Assembly: GCF_029537485.1 (NCBI RefSeq)
Contig: NZ_JARPUS010000001.1
Location: 488,996 to 552,995 of the forward strand
DNA length: 64,000 nucleotides
Reading direction: 5' to 3'
Origin: Pseudomonas sp. GOM6
GTDB lineage: Bacteria; Pseudomonadota; Gammaproteobacteria; Pseudomonadales; Pseudomonadaceae
Notes under the pieces: generated by a model
Told to the model about the DNA's origin: nothing
Database searches by the model: none
The model's input: only the letters and a program-made list of their open reading frames with translations
In this document: piece by piece, positions 26,153 through 37,297 of the stretch
Position numbering within the stretch: position 1 is the first letter of the stretch
How the letters are laid out: each line of letters opens with the position of its first letter
Program-made: the position numbers and the translations under genes

Positions 26153-28372
26153 TCAGAACAGATCGATGGGGTCGACATCCAGCGACCAGCGCACCGCACG
26201 GCCTTCGGGCATGGCTTCGAGTATCGGCAGCCAATGCGCCAGCAGCTTGTGCAGCGCCGCGCGACTGCTGCCTTGCAGCAGCAACTGCGCGCGAAAGCGA
26301 CCAGCCCGACGTTCCATGGGCGCCGGAACCGGGCCAAGCAATTCGATACCGGCGAGCTTCTGTTCATCACGCAGCTGTTCGGCGTAGGTGCAGGCCAGGT
26401 CGAGAAACGCCTCGGCCTGGCCCGGTTTGTGCGCTTCGCCGCGCAACAGGGCCAGGTGGGAGAAGGGCGGCAATCCAGCGCCGCGGCGCTCGCTCAGTGC
26501 CTGTTCGGCGAAGGCCGGGTAACCCTGCTCGGTCAGTTGCACCAGCAGAGGGTGGTCGGCCATATGGCTTTGCACGACCACCTTGCCGGCTTCCTCGGCG
26601 CGCCCGGCACGCCCGGCGACCTGCACGATCAGCTGGGCCATGCGCTCGCTGGCGCGGAAGTCGGCGGAGAACAGCCCGCCGTCGGCATCGAGGATGGCTA
26701 CCAAGGTGACCCGCGGGAAGTGATGACCCTTGGCGAGCATCTGGGTGCCGACCAGAATGCACGGCTCGCCCTTATTGATGGTGGCGAACAGCTTGTCCAT
26801 GGCGCCCTTGCGCGCCGTGGTGTCGCGGTCGATACGCAGCACCGGGAACTGTGGAAAGAGGATGGCCAGGCGCTCTTCGGCGCGCTCGGTGCCGGCGCCG
26901 ACCGGGCGCAGGTCGACCTTCTGGCAGTCCGGGCAGTTGCGTGGAGGCCGTTCGACGTGACCGCAGTGGTGGCAGCGTAACTCGTGGTGGCGCTGGTGCA
27001 GGGTCATGCGCGCGTCGCAGCGCGGGCACTGGCTGATCCAGCCGCAGTCGTGGCACAGCAGGGTGGGGGCGAAACCGCGGCGATTGAGGAACACCAGTAC
27101 CTGCTGGCCAGCTTCCAGGGTCTGGCGGATGGCCTGTTGCAGCGGGCCGGAGATGCCGGAATCCAGCGGCAGGCTCTTCACGTCCAGGCGCAGGAAGCGC
27201 GGCGGCTGGGCGTTGCCGGCGCGTTGGCCGAGCTTGAGCAGGGCGTAGCGCCCGGCGTGGGCGTTGTGCAGGCTTTCCAGTGACGGCGTGGCGGAGCCGA
27301 GCACGATCGGCAGGTTTTCCTGGCGTGCGCGCACTAGGGCCAGATCACGGGCGTGGTAGCGCAGGCCTTCCTGCTGTTTATAAGAGGCGTCGTGTTCCTC
27401 GTCGACGATGATCAGGCCCTGGTTTTTCATCGGCGTGAACAGCGCCGAGCGGGTGCCGATGATGATATCGGCCTCGCCGTCGCGGGCCGCCAGCCAGGCG
27501 TCCAGGCGTTCGCGGTCGTTGACCCCGGAATGCAGCAGGGCGATGCGCGCATTGAAGCGGCGAGCGAAGCGCTCCACCGTCTGTGGCCCCAGGTTGATTT
27601 CCGGGATCAGTACCAGGGCCTGCTGGCCGGCCTCTAGGCAGTGACGGATCAACTGCAGGTAAACCTCGGTCTTGCCGCTGCCGGTCACGCCATAGAGCAG
27701 GTAGGCGCCGAAGTCGCCCATGCCCGATTGCACGGCATTGAAGGCGGCACGCTGTTCGGCGTTGAGCGGCAGCTCCGGTTGCGCCAGCCAGCCGCCGTGG
27801 CGCTGCAGTGGCGCGCTGCGGCGCACTTCGACGCGGGCCAGGCCCTTATCCAGTAGCAGGTCGAGACTGTCCTTGTTCAGTTGCAGCTTGCTCAGCAGGC
27901 TGTGCGCCACGCCATGCTGGTGCTGGGCCAGGGCGCGCAGGGCCTCGCGTTGGCGTGGCGCGCGTGCCAGGCGAGGGTCGTCCGGGCTGGCGCCTTCGCT
28001 GGCGTGCCAGTAGCGTTCCTGGCGCTGCTCGGCTGGCTCGCCCTGGCGCAACAATACCGGCAGGGCCCAGCTCAGGGTGTCGCCGAGGCTGTGCTGGTAG
28101 TACTGAGCGGTCCATAGGCATAGCTTGAACAGCGCTGCCGGTAGCGGCGGGGTGCGATCGAGCAGGTCCAGGGCCGGCTTGAGCTTGTCTCGCGGCACAT
28201 CGGTGGTCTGCGCCAGCTCCACCAGTACGCCGATTACCTGGCGATTACCGAACGGCACGCGCAGGCGCACGCCTGGCTGCAGTGCGGCACGCGGCACGCC
28301 TGCTGGCGCCAGGTAGTCGAACAGGCGGCGCAAGGGCGAGGGCAAGGCGAGGCGCAGGATGGTGTCAGGCAC
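26153..28372 (-). CDS. priA: Primosomal replication restart helicase PriA
   Basis: Reloads the replisome at stalled forks. With the GTG start at 28370-28372 (CCGGAG upstream) the product has 739 residues, the length I recall for the P. aeruginosa protein. It starts [13 protein letters not shown], has helicase Walker [12 protein letters not shown], the DEEH box, motif LGSATPS, and the zinc-binding cysteines of [17 protein letters not shown] through CPDC. An ORF extension to 28771 overlaps rpmE and is not real. Divergent from rpmE. Confidence 0.96.
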   Translation of the reverse strand: MPDTILRLALPSPLRRLFDYLAPAGVPRAALQPGVRLRVPFGNRQVIGVLVELAQTTDVPRDKLKPALDLLDRTPPLPAALFKLCLWTAQYYQHSLGDTLSWALPVLLRQGEPAEQRQERYWHASEGASPDDPRLARAPRQREALRALAQHQHGVAHSLLSKLQLNKDSLDLLLDKGLARVEVRRSAPLQRHGGWLAQPELPLNAEQRAAFNAVQSGMGDFGAYLLYGVTGSGKTEVYLQLIRHCLEAGQQALVLIPEINLGPQTVERFARRFNARIALLHSGVNDRERLDAWLAARDGEADIIIGTRSALFTPMKNQGLIIVDEEHDASYKQQEGLRYHARDLALVRARQENLPIVLGSATPSLESLHNAHAGRYALLKLGQRAGNAQPPRFLRLDVKSLPLDSGISGPLQQAIRQTLEAGQQVLVFLNRRGFAPTLLCHDCGWISQCPRCDARMTLHQRHHELRCHHCGHVERPPRNCPDCQKVDLRPVGAGTERAEERLAILFPQFPVLRIDRDTTARKGAMDKLFATINKGEPCILVGTQMLAKGHHFPRVTLVAILDADGGLFSADFRASERMAQLIVQVAGRAGRAEEAGKVVVQSHMADHPLLVQLTEQGYPAFAEQALSERRGAGLPPFSHLALLRGEAHKPGQAEAFLDLACTYAEQLRDEQKLAGIELLGPVPAPMERRAGRFRAQLLLQGSSRAALHKLLAHWLPILEAMPEGRAVRWSLDVDPIDLF

Positions 28373-28437
28373 GGCGGGCTCCGGAAGCGAAGGCGCGATG
28401 CTAGCACGGCCGCACGTCGCCACGTTCGCCCCTTGGC

Positions 28438-28465
28438 TTGCGTGAAGGTGGAGGTCTGGTATAGT
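28438..28465 (+). promoter_or_regulatory. Candidate sigma-70 promoter of rpmE
   Basis: TTGCGT (28438-28443), 16 bases, TATAGT (28460-28465), ending 69 bases before the rpmE ATG. The -10 matches five of six consensus bases. Confidence 0.6.
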
Positions 28466-28534
28466 GCGCGGCCTATTTATGTGCGGTGCTCGGCGAATGG
28501 CCGGGTGGCGGCACGCCCAACCGAGGAAAACGCG

Positions 28535-28747
28535 ATGAAAGCCGATATCCATCCGCAGTACGAAGAAGTCACCGCTACCTGCAGCTGTGGCAACGTCATC
28601 AAGACCCGCTCCACCCTGTGCAAGCCGCTGAGCCTGGACGTGTGCTCCGAATGCCACCCGTTCTACACCGGTAAGCAGAAAGTGCTGGACACTGGCGGCC
28701 GTATCGATCGCTTCAAGCAGCGTTTCGGTGTGTTCGGCAGCAAGTAA
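28535..28747 (+). CDS. rpmE: Ribosomal protein bL31, zinc-binding form
   Basis: A 70-residue protein beginning [22 protein letters not shown]. It keeps the zinc-binding cysteines CSCG and CSEC (C+ type), so it is the primary rather than the zinc-independent paralogue, which is expected to be replaced under zinc starvation. ATG 28535 follows CGAGGAAAA. Its terminator overlaps the next gene. Confidence 0.97.
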   Translation: MKADIHPQYEEVTATCSCGNVIKTRSTLCKPLSLDVCSECHPFYTGKQKVLDTGGRIDRFKQRFGVFGSK

Positions 28748-28755
28748 GCCGAAGC

Positions 28756-29553
28756 GTGGTTCGCTCCACACTGCTGAAAAAGGCGTCCCTAGTGGGCGCC
28801 TTTTTCGTTTCTGTCGGCCTGGCTGCGCCGGTGCAGGCGTTCTGCCCGCTGGCCGAGGGGCTGGCGCAGCAGCCGGTAAGCAAGGTGGTGGATGGCGATA
28901 CCCTGCGTCTGCGAGACGGGCGCAGCGTGCGTCTGATTGGTATCAATGCGCCGGAGCGCGCGCGTGACGGCCGCCCGGCCGAGCCCTATGCGGAGGCGGC
29001 GACCAAGCGGCTGCAGGCGCTGGTGGCGGCCAATGATGGCCGCGTCGGTCTGCGCCTGGGCACCAAGCCGCGTGATCACTACGGGCGCACCCTGGCGCAT
29101 GCCTATGACCGCGGCGGTCACAATCTGGAGGCGCAGCTGTTGGCCGAGGGGCTCGGCTACCGGGTCGCTTTCGAGCCGGCGAATGGGCTGGAGGACTGCC
29201 AGCGCAGCGCCGAGCAGGCTGCGCGGCAGCAGCGCCGGGGCTTGTGGCAGCAGCGACAGGTTGTCAGCCCCTTTGATCTGCGTGGCGGCGGCTTTGCCCT
29301 GGTGCGCGGGCGTGTAGACCAGGTGCTGCGCAATCGCGGTGGCCTCTGGATTGAACTGGACGGGCCGCTGGTGCTGCGTGTCGAGCCGAAGTTGCTGCGT
29401 TATTTCGATGTGGAAGCGTTGCAGAGCCTGGTTGGGCGCGAGGTAGAGGTGCGCGGCTGGGTAATTGACCGCACCCGGCGCGGCGGCGTACAACCGGGCC
29501 AGGCCCGCTGGATGCTGCCGCTGAGTCATGCGGCGATGCTCGAGGTGCTCTGA
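28756..29553 (+). CDS. Exported SNase-like thermonuclease family protein
   Basis: A 265-residue protein with a signal peptide (MVRSTLLKKASLVGAFFVSVG then AAPVQA) and a staphylococcal-nuclease domain: VVDGDTLRLRDGRSVRLIGINAPE holds the calcium and catalytic Asp, Arg and Glu positions, and KPRDHYGRTLAHAY the second conserved Arg. A C-terminal OB-like extension follows. The GTG start at 28756 is chosen because it gives a complete signal peptide; the rpmE terminator lies inside these codons. Its stop overlaps the M48 gene start (TGATG). Confidence 0.85.
   Translation: MVRSTLLKKASLVGAFFVSVGLAAPVQAFCPLAEGLAQQPVSKVVDGDTLRLRDGRSVRLIGINAPERARDGRPAEPYAEAATKRLQALVAANDGRVGLRLGTKPRDHYGRTLAHAYDRGGHNLEAQLLAEGLGYRVAFEPANGLEDCQRSAEQAARQQRRGLWQQRQVVSPFDLRGGGFALVRGRVDQVLRNRGGLWIELDGPLVLRVEPKLLRYFDVEALQSLVGREVEVRGWVIDRTRRGGVQPGQARWMLPLSHAAMLEVL
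28777..28805 (+). terminator. rpmE intrinsic terminator inside the nuclease signal-peptide codons
   Basis: A 12-pair stem (one G-U pair) closing on CTAGT, with a 5-base T-run built into the 3' arm. It lies 30 bases beyond the rpmE stop and spans codons 8-17 of the downstream nuclease gene. Confidence 0.8.
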
Positions 29554-30992
29554 TGAAGCTGCGTCTTTTGTTGCTGTTGCCTCTGCTCGTCCAGCTGACC
29601 GGTTGTGCGGTTAACCCGGCCACCGGCAAAACCGACTTCGTGATGATGAGTGAGCGGCAGGAGATCGAACTGGGTCGCAACTATGCCCAGGAGATTGCCA
29701 GGCAATACCCGCGTTATGCCGATGAGAAGCTGCAGGCCTATGTACAGCGTGTCGGTGAGCGCGTTGCTCGCCATGGTCATCGCAGTCACCTGACCTACCA
29801 TTTCACGGTTATTGATTCGCCGGACATCAACGCCTTCGCCATTCCCGGTGGGCACATTTATATCCATCGTGGGCTAATGGCTTACCTCGACTCAGAGGCG
29901 CAGCTGGCAGCTGTATTGGGTCATGAAGTAGGGCACGTCACCGCGCGCCACAGCGTACGGCAGCAGAGCCAGTCCACGGCGTGGAACATCCTTGGGCAAG
30001 CAGTGGCCATCGGTACAGGTGTCGGCGCGGCCGGTGATTTGACCAATGTGCTGGGCGGCGCGATTGTCAGCGGCTATGGCCGCGACATGGAGTTGGAGGC
30101 CGATGGCCTGGGCGCCCAGTACCTGGCGCGCGCCGGCTACGATCCGCAGGCGATGATCGAGGTGGTCGAAGTGCTCAAGAGTCAGGAGGACTTCGCTCGC
30201 GACGAGGCGCGCGCCAAGGGGCAGGAGGCAGCGCCGAGCGGCTATCACGGCCTGTTCGATACTCACCCGGACAACGATACCCGGCTGCGTCAGGTGGTGG
30301 CAGCTGCCACGCCTCTGGCCAATGGCCAAGGCGAGGTCGGGCGCGATACCTACCTGCGTCAGATCGACGGCATGCCGTTTGGCGATTCGACCGAAGCTGG
30401 TGTGCGCCGGGGGCAGCGCTTCTATCACCGCGGGCTCGATTTCACCCTGGGCATTCCGCAAGGGTGGGGGTTGATCAATCGGCCCGACGCGTTAATCGTG
30501 CACAGCGCCGATCAGCAGGCGTTTCTGGTCATGAGCATGGAGCCCGTGCAGCAGTCGATGAGTGCGCAGGCGTTCGTGCGCCAACGAACCGGTGGGCGTG
30601 CGCTGGCCCAGGAGCAAAGCTTCCAGCAGGCAGGTATGGATGGGGTCAGTGGCGTGGTGCCGGGCAGCGCGGCCAAGCGGGTGGTGGTGTTGATGCGCGA
30701 GCGCGAAGCCTTCCTGTTCGTGGGGGCGGTCAAAAATGGTGGCTCATTGGATGCTGCCGATCCGCGTTTCATGGGCATCGTGCGCAGTGTGCGGCCGCTA
30801 CAGGCTCATGAGCAGGCTCTGGCCGAGGCCTATCGTCTGCGCTTGGTGCAGTTCAAGAGCGGGCAGGGCCTGGAGAAACTGAGCGAACAGATGCAGGGCG
30901 AGGGTGACCGCTTGCGGCGCTTGCGTTTGTTGAATGGTCTGTATCCGACCGGTCAGCCACAACCTGGCGATTGGCTCAAGGTCGTCCGCTAA
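29553..30992 (+). CDS. M48 family metalloprotease lipoprotein
   Basis: A 479-residue periplasmic protease of the BepA/LoiP type. A lipoprotein signal ends in LTGC; the zinc motif HEVGH lies near residue 126, with a third ligand in ELEADGLGAQYLARAGYD. The C-terminal half (from about 270) is a beta-rich domain, then a LysM-like end (PTGQPQPGDWLKVVR), where E. coli BepA instead carries TPR repeats. Likely outer-membrane quality control. Coupled to the nuclease gene by a one-base overlap. Confidence 0.9.
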   Translation: MKLRLLLLLPLLVQLTGCAVNPATGKTDFVMMSERQEIELGRNYAQEIARQYPRYADEKLQAYVQRVGERVARHGHRSHLTYHFTVIDSPDINAFAIPGGHIYIHRGLMAYLDSEAQLAAVLGHEVGHVTARHSVRQQSQSTAWNILGQAVAIGTGVGAAGDLTNVLGGAIVSGYGRDMELEADGLGAQYLARAGYDPQAMIEVVEVLKSQEDFARDEARAKGQEAAPSGYHGLFDTHPDNDTRLRQVVAAATPLANGQGEVGRDTYLRQIDGMPFGDSTEAGVRRGQRFYHRGLDFTLGIPQGWGLINRPDALIVHSADQQAFLVMSMEPVQQSMSAQAFVRQRTGGRALAQEQSFQQAGMDGVSGVVPGSAAKRVVVLMREREAFLFVGAVKNGGSLDAADPRFMGIVRSVRPLQAHEQALAEAYRLRLVQFKSGQGLEKLSEQMQGEGDRLRRLRLLNGLYPTGQPQPGDWLKVVR

Positions 30993-31001
30993 CTCCCTGC
31001 A

Positions 31002-31021
31002 AGCCCCAGTCTTGTGGGGCT
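31002..31021 (+). terminator. Weak hairpin after the M48 gene
   Basis: AGCCCCA and TGGGGCT form a 7-base stem with a 6-base loop 10 bases beyond the stop codon; the following CGACCTTCTT is only partly T-rich. Confidence 0.45.
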
Positions 31022-31078
31022 CGACCTTCTTGCGTATCCTCGGCCGCCTGCCTTCATAGCAAAGCGGAAATCGCCGAA

Positions 31079-32347
31079 ATGTCCGATCTTAAAACTGCCG
31101 CTCTCGAGTATCACGCTCAACCCCGCCCGGGAAAACTCAGCGTCGAGCTGACCAAGCCGACCGCCACTGCGCGCGACCTGTCCCTGGCCTATAGCCCGGG
31201 CGTTGCCGAGCCGGTACGGGAAATCGCCCGCGACGCCGAGCTGGCCTACCGCTACACCGGCAAAGGCAACCTGGTAGCAGTGATCTCCGACGGTACTGCC
31301 ATTCTCGGTCTGGGCAACCTCGGTCCGCTGGCCTCCAAGCCGGTGATGGAAGGCAAGGGTGTGCTGTTCAAGCGCTTCGCCGGCATCGACGTGTTCGATA
31401 TCGAGGTCGATTCCGAGAGTCCGCAGGCCTTCATCGACACCGTCAAACGCATCTCCATCACCTTCGGTGGCATCAACCTGGAAGACATCAAGGCGCCCGA
31501 GTGCTTCGAGATCGAACGAGCGCTGATCGAGCAGTGCGACATTCCGGTGTTTCACGATGATCAGCACGGTACGGCCATCGTTACCGCGGCAGGCATGCTC
31601 AACGCGCTGGAAATCGCCGGCAAGTCTCTGGAACAGGCCAAGATCGTTTGCCTGGGTGCCGGGGCTGCGGCCATTTCCTGCATGAAGCTGCTGGTGAGCA
31701 TGGGCGCACAGGTTGAGAACATCTATATGCTCGACCGCAAGGGTGTGATCCACGCCGGCCGTGACGACCTCAATCAGTACAAGGCCGTGTTCGCTCACGC
31801 GACCGACAAACGCAGCTTGTCCGATGCGCTGGAAGGGGCGGACGTGTTCGTCGGCCTGTCCGGTGCCAACCTGCTGAGCCCGGAAGACCTCAAGCGCATG
31901 GCGGCCAACCCGATCGTCTTTGCCTGCTCCAATCCGGATCCGGAGATCAAGCCGGAGCTGGCGCATGAGACGCGCTCCGACGTGATCATGGCCACCGGTC
32001 GTTCGGATTACCCGAACCAGGTCAACAACGTTCTTGGCTTCCCCTTCATCTTCCGTGGTGCGCTGGATGTGCGCGCGACCCGTATCAACGAAGAGATGAA
32101 GATCGCCGCCGCCAACGCCCTGCGTGATCTGGCGAAGCTTCCGGTGCCGCAGGAAGTCTGCGATGCCTATGGCGGTATCGAGCTGTCTTTCGGTCGTGAA
32201 TACATCATCCCCAAGCCGATGGATGCCCGCCTGATCACCGTCGTAGCCGACGCAGTAGCCAAGGCAGCCATCGAGAGTGGTGTGGCGACGCTGCCCTATC
32301 CGCAGCACTATCCGCTGAAGTCTGTTGAGGATGTGTTCAACAGCTGA
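31079..32347 (+). CDS. NAD(P)-dependent malic enzyme, short form
   Basis: Decarboxylates malate to pyruvate. The 422-residue protein starts MSDLKTAALEYHAQPRPGKLSVELTKP, carries the malic-enzyme segment AYSPGVAEPV, the catalytic and metal region FEIERALIEQCDIPVFHDDQHGTAIV and a nucleotide-binding GAGAAAISCMKLL. It lacks the C-terminal phosphotransacetylase domain of MaeB, so it corresponds to the short pseudomonad enzyme. ATG 31079 follows GCGGAAA. Shares a terminator with ponA. Confidence 0.93.
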   Translation: MSDLKTAALEYHAQPRPGKLSVELTKPTATARDLSLAYSPGVAEPVREIARDAELAYRYTGKGNLVAVISDGTAILGLGNLGPLASKPVMEGKGVLFKRFAGIDVFDIEVDSESPQAFIDTVKRISITFGGINLEDIKAPECFEIERALIEQCDIPVFHDDQHGTAIVTAAGMLNALEIAGKSLEQAKIVCLGAGAAAISCMKLLVSMGAQVENIYMLDRKGVIHAGRDDLNQYKAVFAHATDKRSLSDALEGADVFVGLSGANLLSPEDLKRMAANPIVFACSNPDPEIKPELAHETRSDVIMATGRSDYPNQVNNVLGFPFIFRGALDVRATRINEEMKIAAANALRDLAKLPVPQEVCDAYGGIELSFGREYIIPKPMDARLITVVADAVAKAAIESGVATLPYPQHYPLKSVEDVFNS

Positions 32348-32356
32348 GGCTGGTAG

Positions 32357-32394
32357 CCACAAAAAAGCCCCGCTTCGGCGGGGCTTTTTTGTGG
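32357..32394. terminator. Bidirectional intrinsic terminator between malic enzyme gene and ponA
   Basis: Stem GCCCCGC-TTCG-GCGGGGC flanked by six A and six T, extended by CCAC/GTGG, with T-runs on both strands. It lies between two converging genes. Confidence 0.95.
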
Positions 32395-32396
32395 GC

Positions 32397-34808
32397 TCAG
32401 AACAAGTCGATGGGCGCCATCTCGTCGGCGGGCAGTGGGCTGCCTGGAATGCCGAGGCCTGGTTCCAGTTCGCTCATGGGTGGAGGAGAGTCTTCGCTCT
32501 TGAACAGCTCGAAATAGGCATTCGGCGAGTCGGGTGAAGCGGCTCGGCCACTCACTGGGTCAACACGTAGGCTGAGCATGCCGGATGGTTCTGGTGGCAG
32601 GTGTTCCGGCTTGTCCTTGAGTGCAGCGCCCATAAAGTTCATCCAGATGGGTAGCGCCACCGTACCACCATACTCGTGGCGGCCTAGGCTTTCCGGCTGG
32701 TCAAAGCCGGCCCAGACGGTAGTTACATAGTCGGCGTTGTAGCCCGAGAACCAGCTGTCCTTGGACTCATTGGTGGTGCCGGTCTTGCCGGCCAGGTCAC
32801 CGCGGCCCATGGCCAGGGCGCGGCGTCCGGTGCCGCGCTTGATTACGTCCTGCAACATGCTGGTCATGATGTAGGCGGTGCGCTCATCAATGATCTGCTC
32901 GGCCGGTATGGGCTGCGGCAGTTCGGCATTGGGTTCATCGTTGTGTAGTGCAGTGTTCTGCTCTTCGACCAGCTTGGCACGCTCTGGGGTGCGCGCCGGG
33001 TTGGCTACGAATAGTGGTTTGCCGTCGCGGCTTTCGATGCGCTGAATCAAGTAGGGCTGAATCTTGTATCCGCCATTGGCAAAGGTGCTCCATCCGGTGG
33101 CGATTTCCATCGGCGTGAGGCCTGCGGTCCCAAGGGCGAGTGAAAGGTTACGCGGCAAGTCCTGCTTATTGAAGCCGAACTCGCTGATGTAGTTGATCGT
33201 GTAGTCGATGCCGATGGTCTGAAGGAGGCGGATAGAAACTAGATTGCGAGACTTATACAGCGCCTCGCGTAAGCGAATCGGGCCAAGGAAGGTGTTGTTG
33301 TCGTTCTTTGGGCGCCAGGCTTCTTCCATGCCGGCTTCCTGGAAGACGATTGGCGCATCGTTGACCAGGGTGGCAGCGGTGAAGCCGCTGTCCAGTGCTG
33401 CGCTATAGATGAAGGGCTTGAAGCTGGATCCGGGCTGGCGCTTGGCCTGTGCGGCTCGGTTGTAGTTGCTCTGTTCGAAAGAGAAGCCGCCAACCAAAGA
33501 CACTATGGCGCCATCCTGCGGATCCAGCGAGACCAGGGCGCTCTGTGCGCTCGGGATCTGGCGTAGTTGAAGTGCTCCTTCCGTGCTGATTTCAACGCGT
33601 ACCAAATCGCCTATCTGAACGACATCTGCCGGTTTCTGCGGGCGAGGCCCCAGGCTGTTGGTGTTAAGGAACGGGCGGGCCCACTTCATGTTGTCCCAGG
33701 TGACGGGACGTTCTTCGCCATTGCGCAGCAGCACCATGATGCCGCTCTTTTCCACCTGGCTGACGATCACTGGCTCAAGGCCGCCAATGCTGCGGTATTT
33801 ACTCAGCTCTTCCAGCCATGCCTCTCGGGTCAGGCCTGGTAGTCGCGTTTCTGGACCGCGGAATCCGTGGCGCTGGTCATAGCTGATTAGGCCGTCATGA
33901 AGTGCTGCGTTGGCGGCCATCTGCAGATGGCTTGGCACAGTGGTGGTCACGCGGAAGCCTTCGGTATAAGCATCGCTGCCGTAGCGTCCAACCATTTCGG
34001 CACGGGCCATTTCGGCGATGTAAGGCGCATTGAGTTCGATCGGCTGCACATGGTGGCGGGCGTCAATCGGCTCGGCCATTGCGGTGTCATAGCGCGCCTG
34101 GTCGATGGCTCCTAGCTTGAGCATGCGGCCAAGAATCCAGTCGCGACGCTCCTTGCTACGCTGCGGATTGACCAAGGGGTTGTAGCGCGACGGGGCTTTG
34201 GGCAGGCCGGCAATCATCGCCATTTGCGCAAGGCTGAGATCGTGGATCGACTTGCCGTAGTAGACCTGCGCGGCTGCTTCGATTCCGTAGGCGCGATTGC
34301 CGAGGTAGATCTTGTTGACATACAGCTCAAGGATCTCATCCTTGCTCAGTTCGCGTTCAATTTGCAGCGCCAGGAGGATTTCGTTGATTTTGCGCGAGAA
34401 GCTGCGTTCGTTGGTGAGGAAGAAATTCTTCGCCACCTGCATGGTGATGGTGCTGCCGCCCGTTTGGATGTGGCCGCTCGACAATAACTGTGTGGCAGCG
34501 CGCATCAGGCTGGTGAAGTCAACGCCATAATGATTGGCGAAATTGTCGTCCTCGGCGGCCAGCAATGCGTGGATGAAATCCTGGGGGATATCCGCGAAGG
34601 CGATCGGGGAACGGCGCATCTCGCCGAATTCGGCAATCAGCTTTCCATCGCTGCTATACACCCGCAGGGGGATCTGCAGCTGGATGCTGCGCAGCGATTC
34701 GACGGAGGGAAGGCCGGGGCTAAGATAGAGGAACGCTCCGCTGAAACTGAGGAGCAAGCCACAAAAAGTGGCGACAAAGGACCACCAGATAAACTTCAGC
34801 AGACGCAT
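32397..34808 (-). CDS. ponA: Penicillin-binding protein 1A
   Basis: Bifunctional peptidoglycan synthase, 803 residues. N-terminal membrane helix near 8-30; GT51 transglycosylase domain with catalytic Glu in LAAEDDNFANHYGVD (about residue 86) and GGSTITMQVAKNFF; then an OB-like insert; then a transpeptidase domain with SxxK in SSFKPF (about 460), SRN motif in KSRNLVS, and KTGT (about 673). The ATG at 34808 is preferred over the TTG one codon upstream. Transcribed away from pilM. Confidence 0.96.
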   Translation of the reverse strand: MRLLKFIWWSFVATFCGLLLSFSGAFLYLSPGLPSVESLRSIQLQIPLRVYSSDGKLIAEFGEMRRSPIAFADIPQDFIHALLAAEDDNFANHYGVDFTSLMRAATQLLSSGHIQTGGSTITMQVAKNFFLTNERSFSRKINEILLALQIERELSKDEILELYVNKIYLGNRAYGIEAAAQVYYGKSIHDLSLAQMAMIAGLPKAPSRYNPLVNPQRSKERRDWILGRMLKLGAIDQARYDTAMAEPIDARHHVQPIELNAPYIAEMARAEMVGRYGSDAYTEGFRVTTTVPSHLQMAANAALHDGLISYDQRHGFRGPETRLPGLTREAWLEELSKYRSIGGLEPVIVSQVEKSGIMVLLRNGEERPVTWDNMKWARPFLNTNSLGPRPQKPADVVQIGDLVRVEISTEGALQLRQIPSAQSALVSLDPQDGAIVSLVGGFSFEQSNYNRAAQAKRQPGSSFKPFIYSAALDSGFTAATLVNDAPIVFQEAGMEEAWRPKNDNNTFLGPIRLREALYKSRNLVSIRLLQTIGIDYTINYISEFGFNKQDLPRNLSLALGTAGLTPMEIATGWSTFANGGYKIQPYLIQRIESRDGKPLFVANPARTPERAKLVEEQNTALHNDEPNAELPQPIPAEQIIDERTAYIMTSMLQDVIKRGTGRRALAMGRGDLAGKTGTTNESKDSWFSGYNADYVTTVWAGFDQPESLGRHEYGGTVALPIWMNFMGAALKDKPEHLPPEPSGMLSLRVDPVSGRAASPDSPNAYFELFKSEDSPPPMSELEPGLGIPGSPLPADEMAPIDLF

Positions 34809-34880
34809 CAAGGCTTGTGGAATTCCAAGTAAAAGAATGGGTTAAGAGTTGCGCAGTGCGAAAAGGGGAAAACTGATCAC

Positions 34881-34886
34881 ATTATA
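34881..34886 (-). promoter_or_regulatory. Candidate -10 box of ponA
   Basis: Perfect TATAAT on the minus strand, about 73 bases before the ponA ATG; no clear -35 match at 17 bases. Confidence 0.5.
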
Positions 34887-34911
34887 AGCGGTTTTTTTGC
34901 GGGGTCGCCAT

Positions 34912-34940
34912 TTGCGCTTCTGTCAAGACTGTTATTTAAT
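34912..34940 (+). promoter_or_regulatory. Candidate sigma-70 promoter of pilMNOPQ
   Basis: TTGCGC (34912-34917), 17 bases, TTTAAT (34935-34940), 52 bases before the pilM GTG, in an AT-rich segment that separates the divergent ponA and pil genes. Confidence 0.5.
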
Positions 34941-34965
34941 GTGGAAAAACATAAATAGTCCGTAA

Positions 34966-36056
<1,091 letters not shown>

Positions 36057-36057
<1 letters not shown>

Positions 36058-36677
36058 TGGCCCGGATCAACTTACTTCCATGGCGCGAACAGCTGCGCGA
36101 AGAGCGCAAACAGCGGTTCTTGGTTGCCATGGGTGGCACCTTGGTTATTGCGGCTGGGTTGGTGTTTCTTGCTGGTCAATACCTTGATGGTGCAATTGAG
36201 CAGCAGAATGCACGGAATAATTTCATTAAAAAGGAAATTGCCGTGCTGGATGCACGGATCAAAGAAATCAGTGAGCTCAAGGAGCGTCGTGCACAGCTTC
36301 TGGAGAGGATGAAAATCATCCAGGATCTTCAGGGTAATCGACCTATCAGTGGTCGTATTTTTGATCAGATGGTGCGGACTCTGCCTGATGGTGTGTTCTT
36401 CACTGAGCTTAAGCGTACTGACAAGAGCATTGCGATTATTGGCTCGGCCGAGTCGAACAATCGAGTCTCCGGGCTTATGCGTAACCTGGATGCATCCGAA
36501 TGGTTGACTTCCCCTAACCTAACAGAGGTTAAGGCAATCACTGCGGGCGCTGTGGATCAGGCGAATGTCTTTCAGTTAACCGTCCAGCAAGTGCAGCCTG
36601 GTCAGGACGTCGCTGATCCTAAGGCTCTGCCTAATAAGAAAGAGTTGCCAAAGCAGAACGGTGGTAAGAAGTCATGA
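36057..36677 (+). CDS. pilN: Type IV pilus inner-membrane protein PilN
   Basis: A 206-residue bitopic protein. The N-terminal MARINLLPWREQLREERK peptide is the PilM-binding motif; then one membrane helix (near 24-42), a coiled-coil region with AVLDARIKEISELKERRAQLLERM, and a ferredoxin-like periplasmic domain. Forms the alignment subcomplex with PilO and PilP. Overlaps pilO by ATGA. Confidence 0.96.
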
Positions 36678-37297
36678 GTCTTGCTGAGTCTATAGAGTCT
36701 TTAAAAAAGGTTGATCTGGCTGAGCTGGACCTGAATAACCTGGGTTCTTGGCCTTCTGCCGTTAAGTTTATAACTTGCGTGCTGCTTCTGGTTGCTGCTT
36801 TAGGCCTCGGTTATAACTTCTATCTCAAGGACCTGCAGGGCTCTCTTGATCAACGCAGGGCTGAAGAGGTTGCGTTGAAAGAGCAGTTTTCCGCTAAAGC
36901 CTTTCAGGCGGCAAATCTAGATGCCTACAAGGTCCAGATGAAGGAGATGGAAGAGTCCTTTGGTACCTTGTTGCGTCAGCTTCCTAGTGATACCGAGGTT
37001 CCCGGTCTATTGGAGGACATCACTCGTACAGGGCTTGGTAGTGGCTTGGAGTTTGAGGAGATCAAGCTTCAGCCGGAGGTGGTGCAGCAGTTCTACATTG
37101 AGTTGCCAATACAGATCTCGGTTGTCGGTGGCTACCACGACCTGGCGACGTTTGTAAGTGGTGTAGCAAGTCTCCCTCGGATTGTGACTCTGCATGACTT
37201 TGAGATTAAGTCTGTCGATAAAGACAGTGTTTCAAAGCTGCGCATGAGTATTTTGGCTAAAACCTATCGGTACAATGATGAGGGGCTGAAGAAATGA
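36674..37297 (+). CDS. pilO: Type IV pilus inner-membrane protein PilO
   Basis: A 207-residue bitopic protein with a short cytoplasmic start, a membrane helix (FITCVLLLVAALGLGYNFYL, near 32-51), a coiled coil and a periplasmic ferredoxin-like core. Pairs with PilN. Overlaps both neighbours by 4 bases. Confidence 0.96.
   Translation: MSLAESIESLKKVDLAELDLNNLGSWPSAVKFITCVLLLVAALGLGYNFYLKDLQGSLDQRRAEEVALKEQFSAKAFQAANLDAYKVQMKEMEESFGTLLRQLPSDTEVPGLLEDITRTGLGSGLEFEEIKLQPEVVQQFYIELPIQISVVGGYHDLATFVSGVASLPRIVTLHDFEIKSVDKDSVSKLRMSILAKTYRYNDEGLKK

Noticed and set aside
28373..28771. N-terminal extension of priA to 28771
   Set aside because: Would run through rpmE; the GTG at 28372 with CCGGAG upstream gives the expected 739-residue protein.
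32325..32537. Short open frame across the malic enzyme terminator
   Set aside because: Its frame reads through a strong intrinsic terminator and overlaps ponA antisense.
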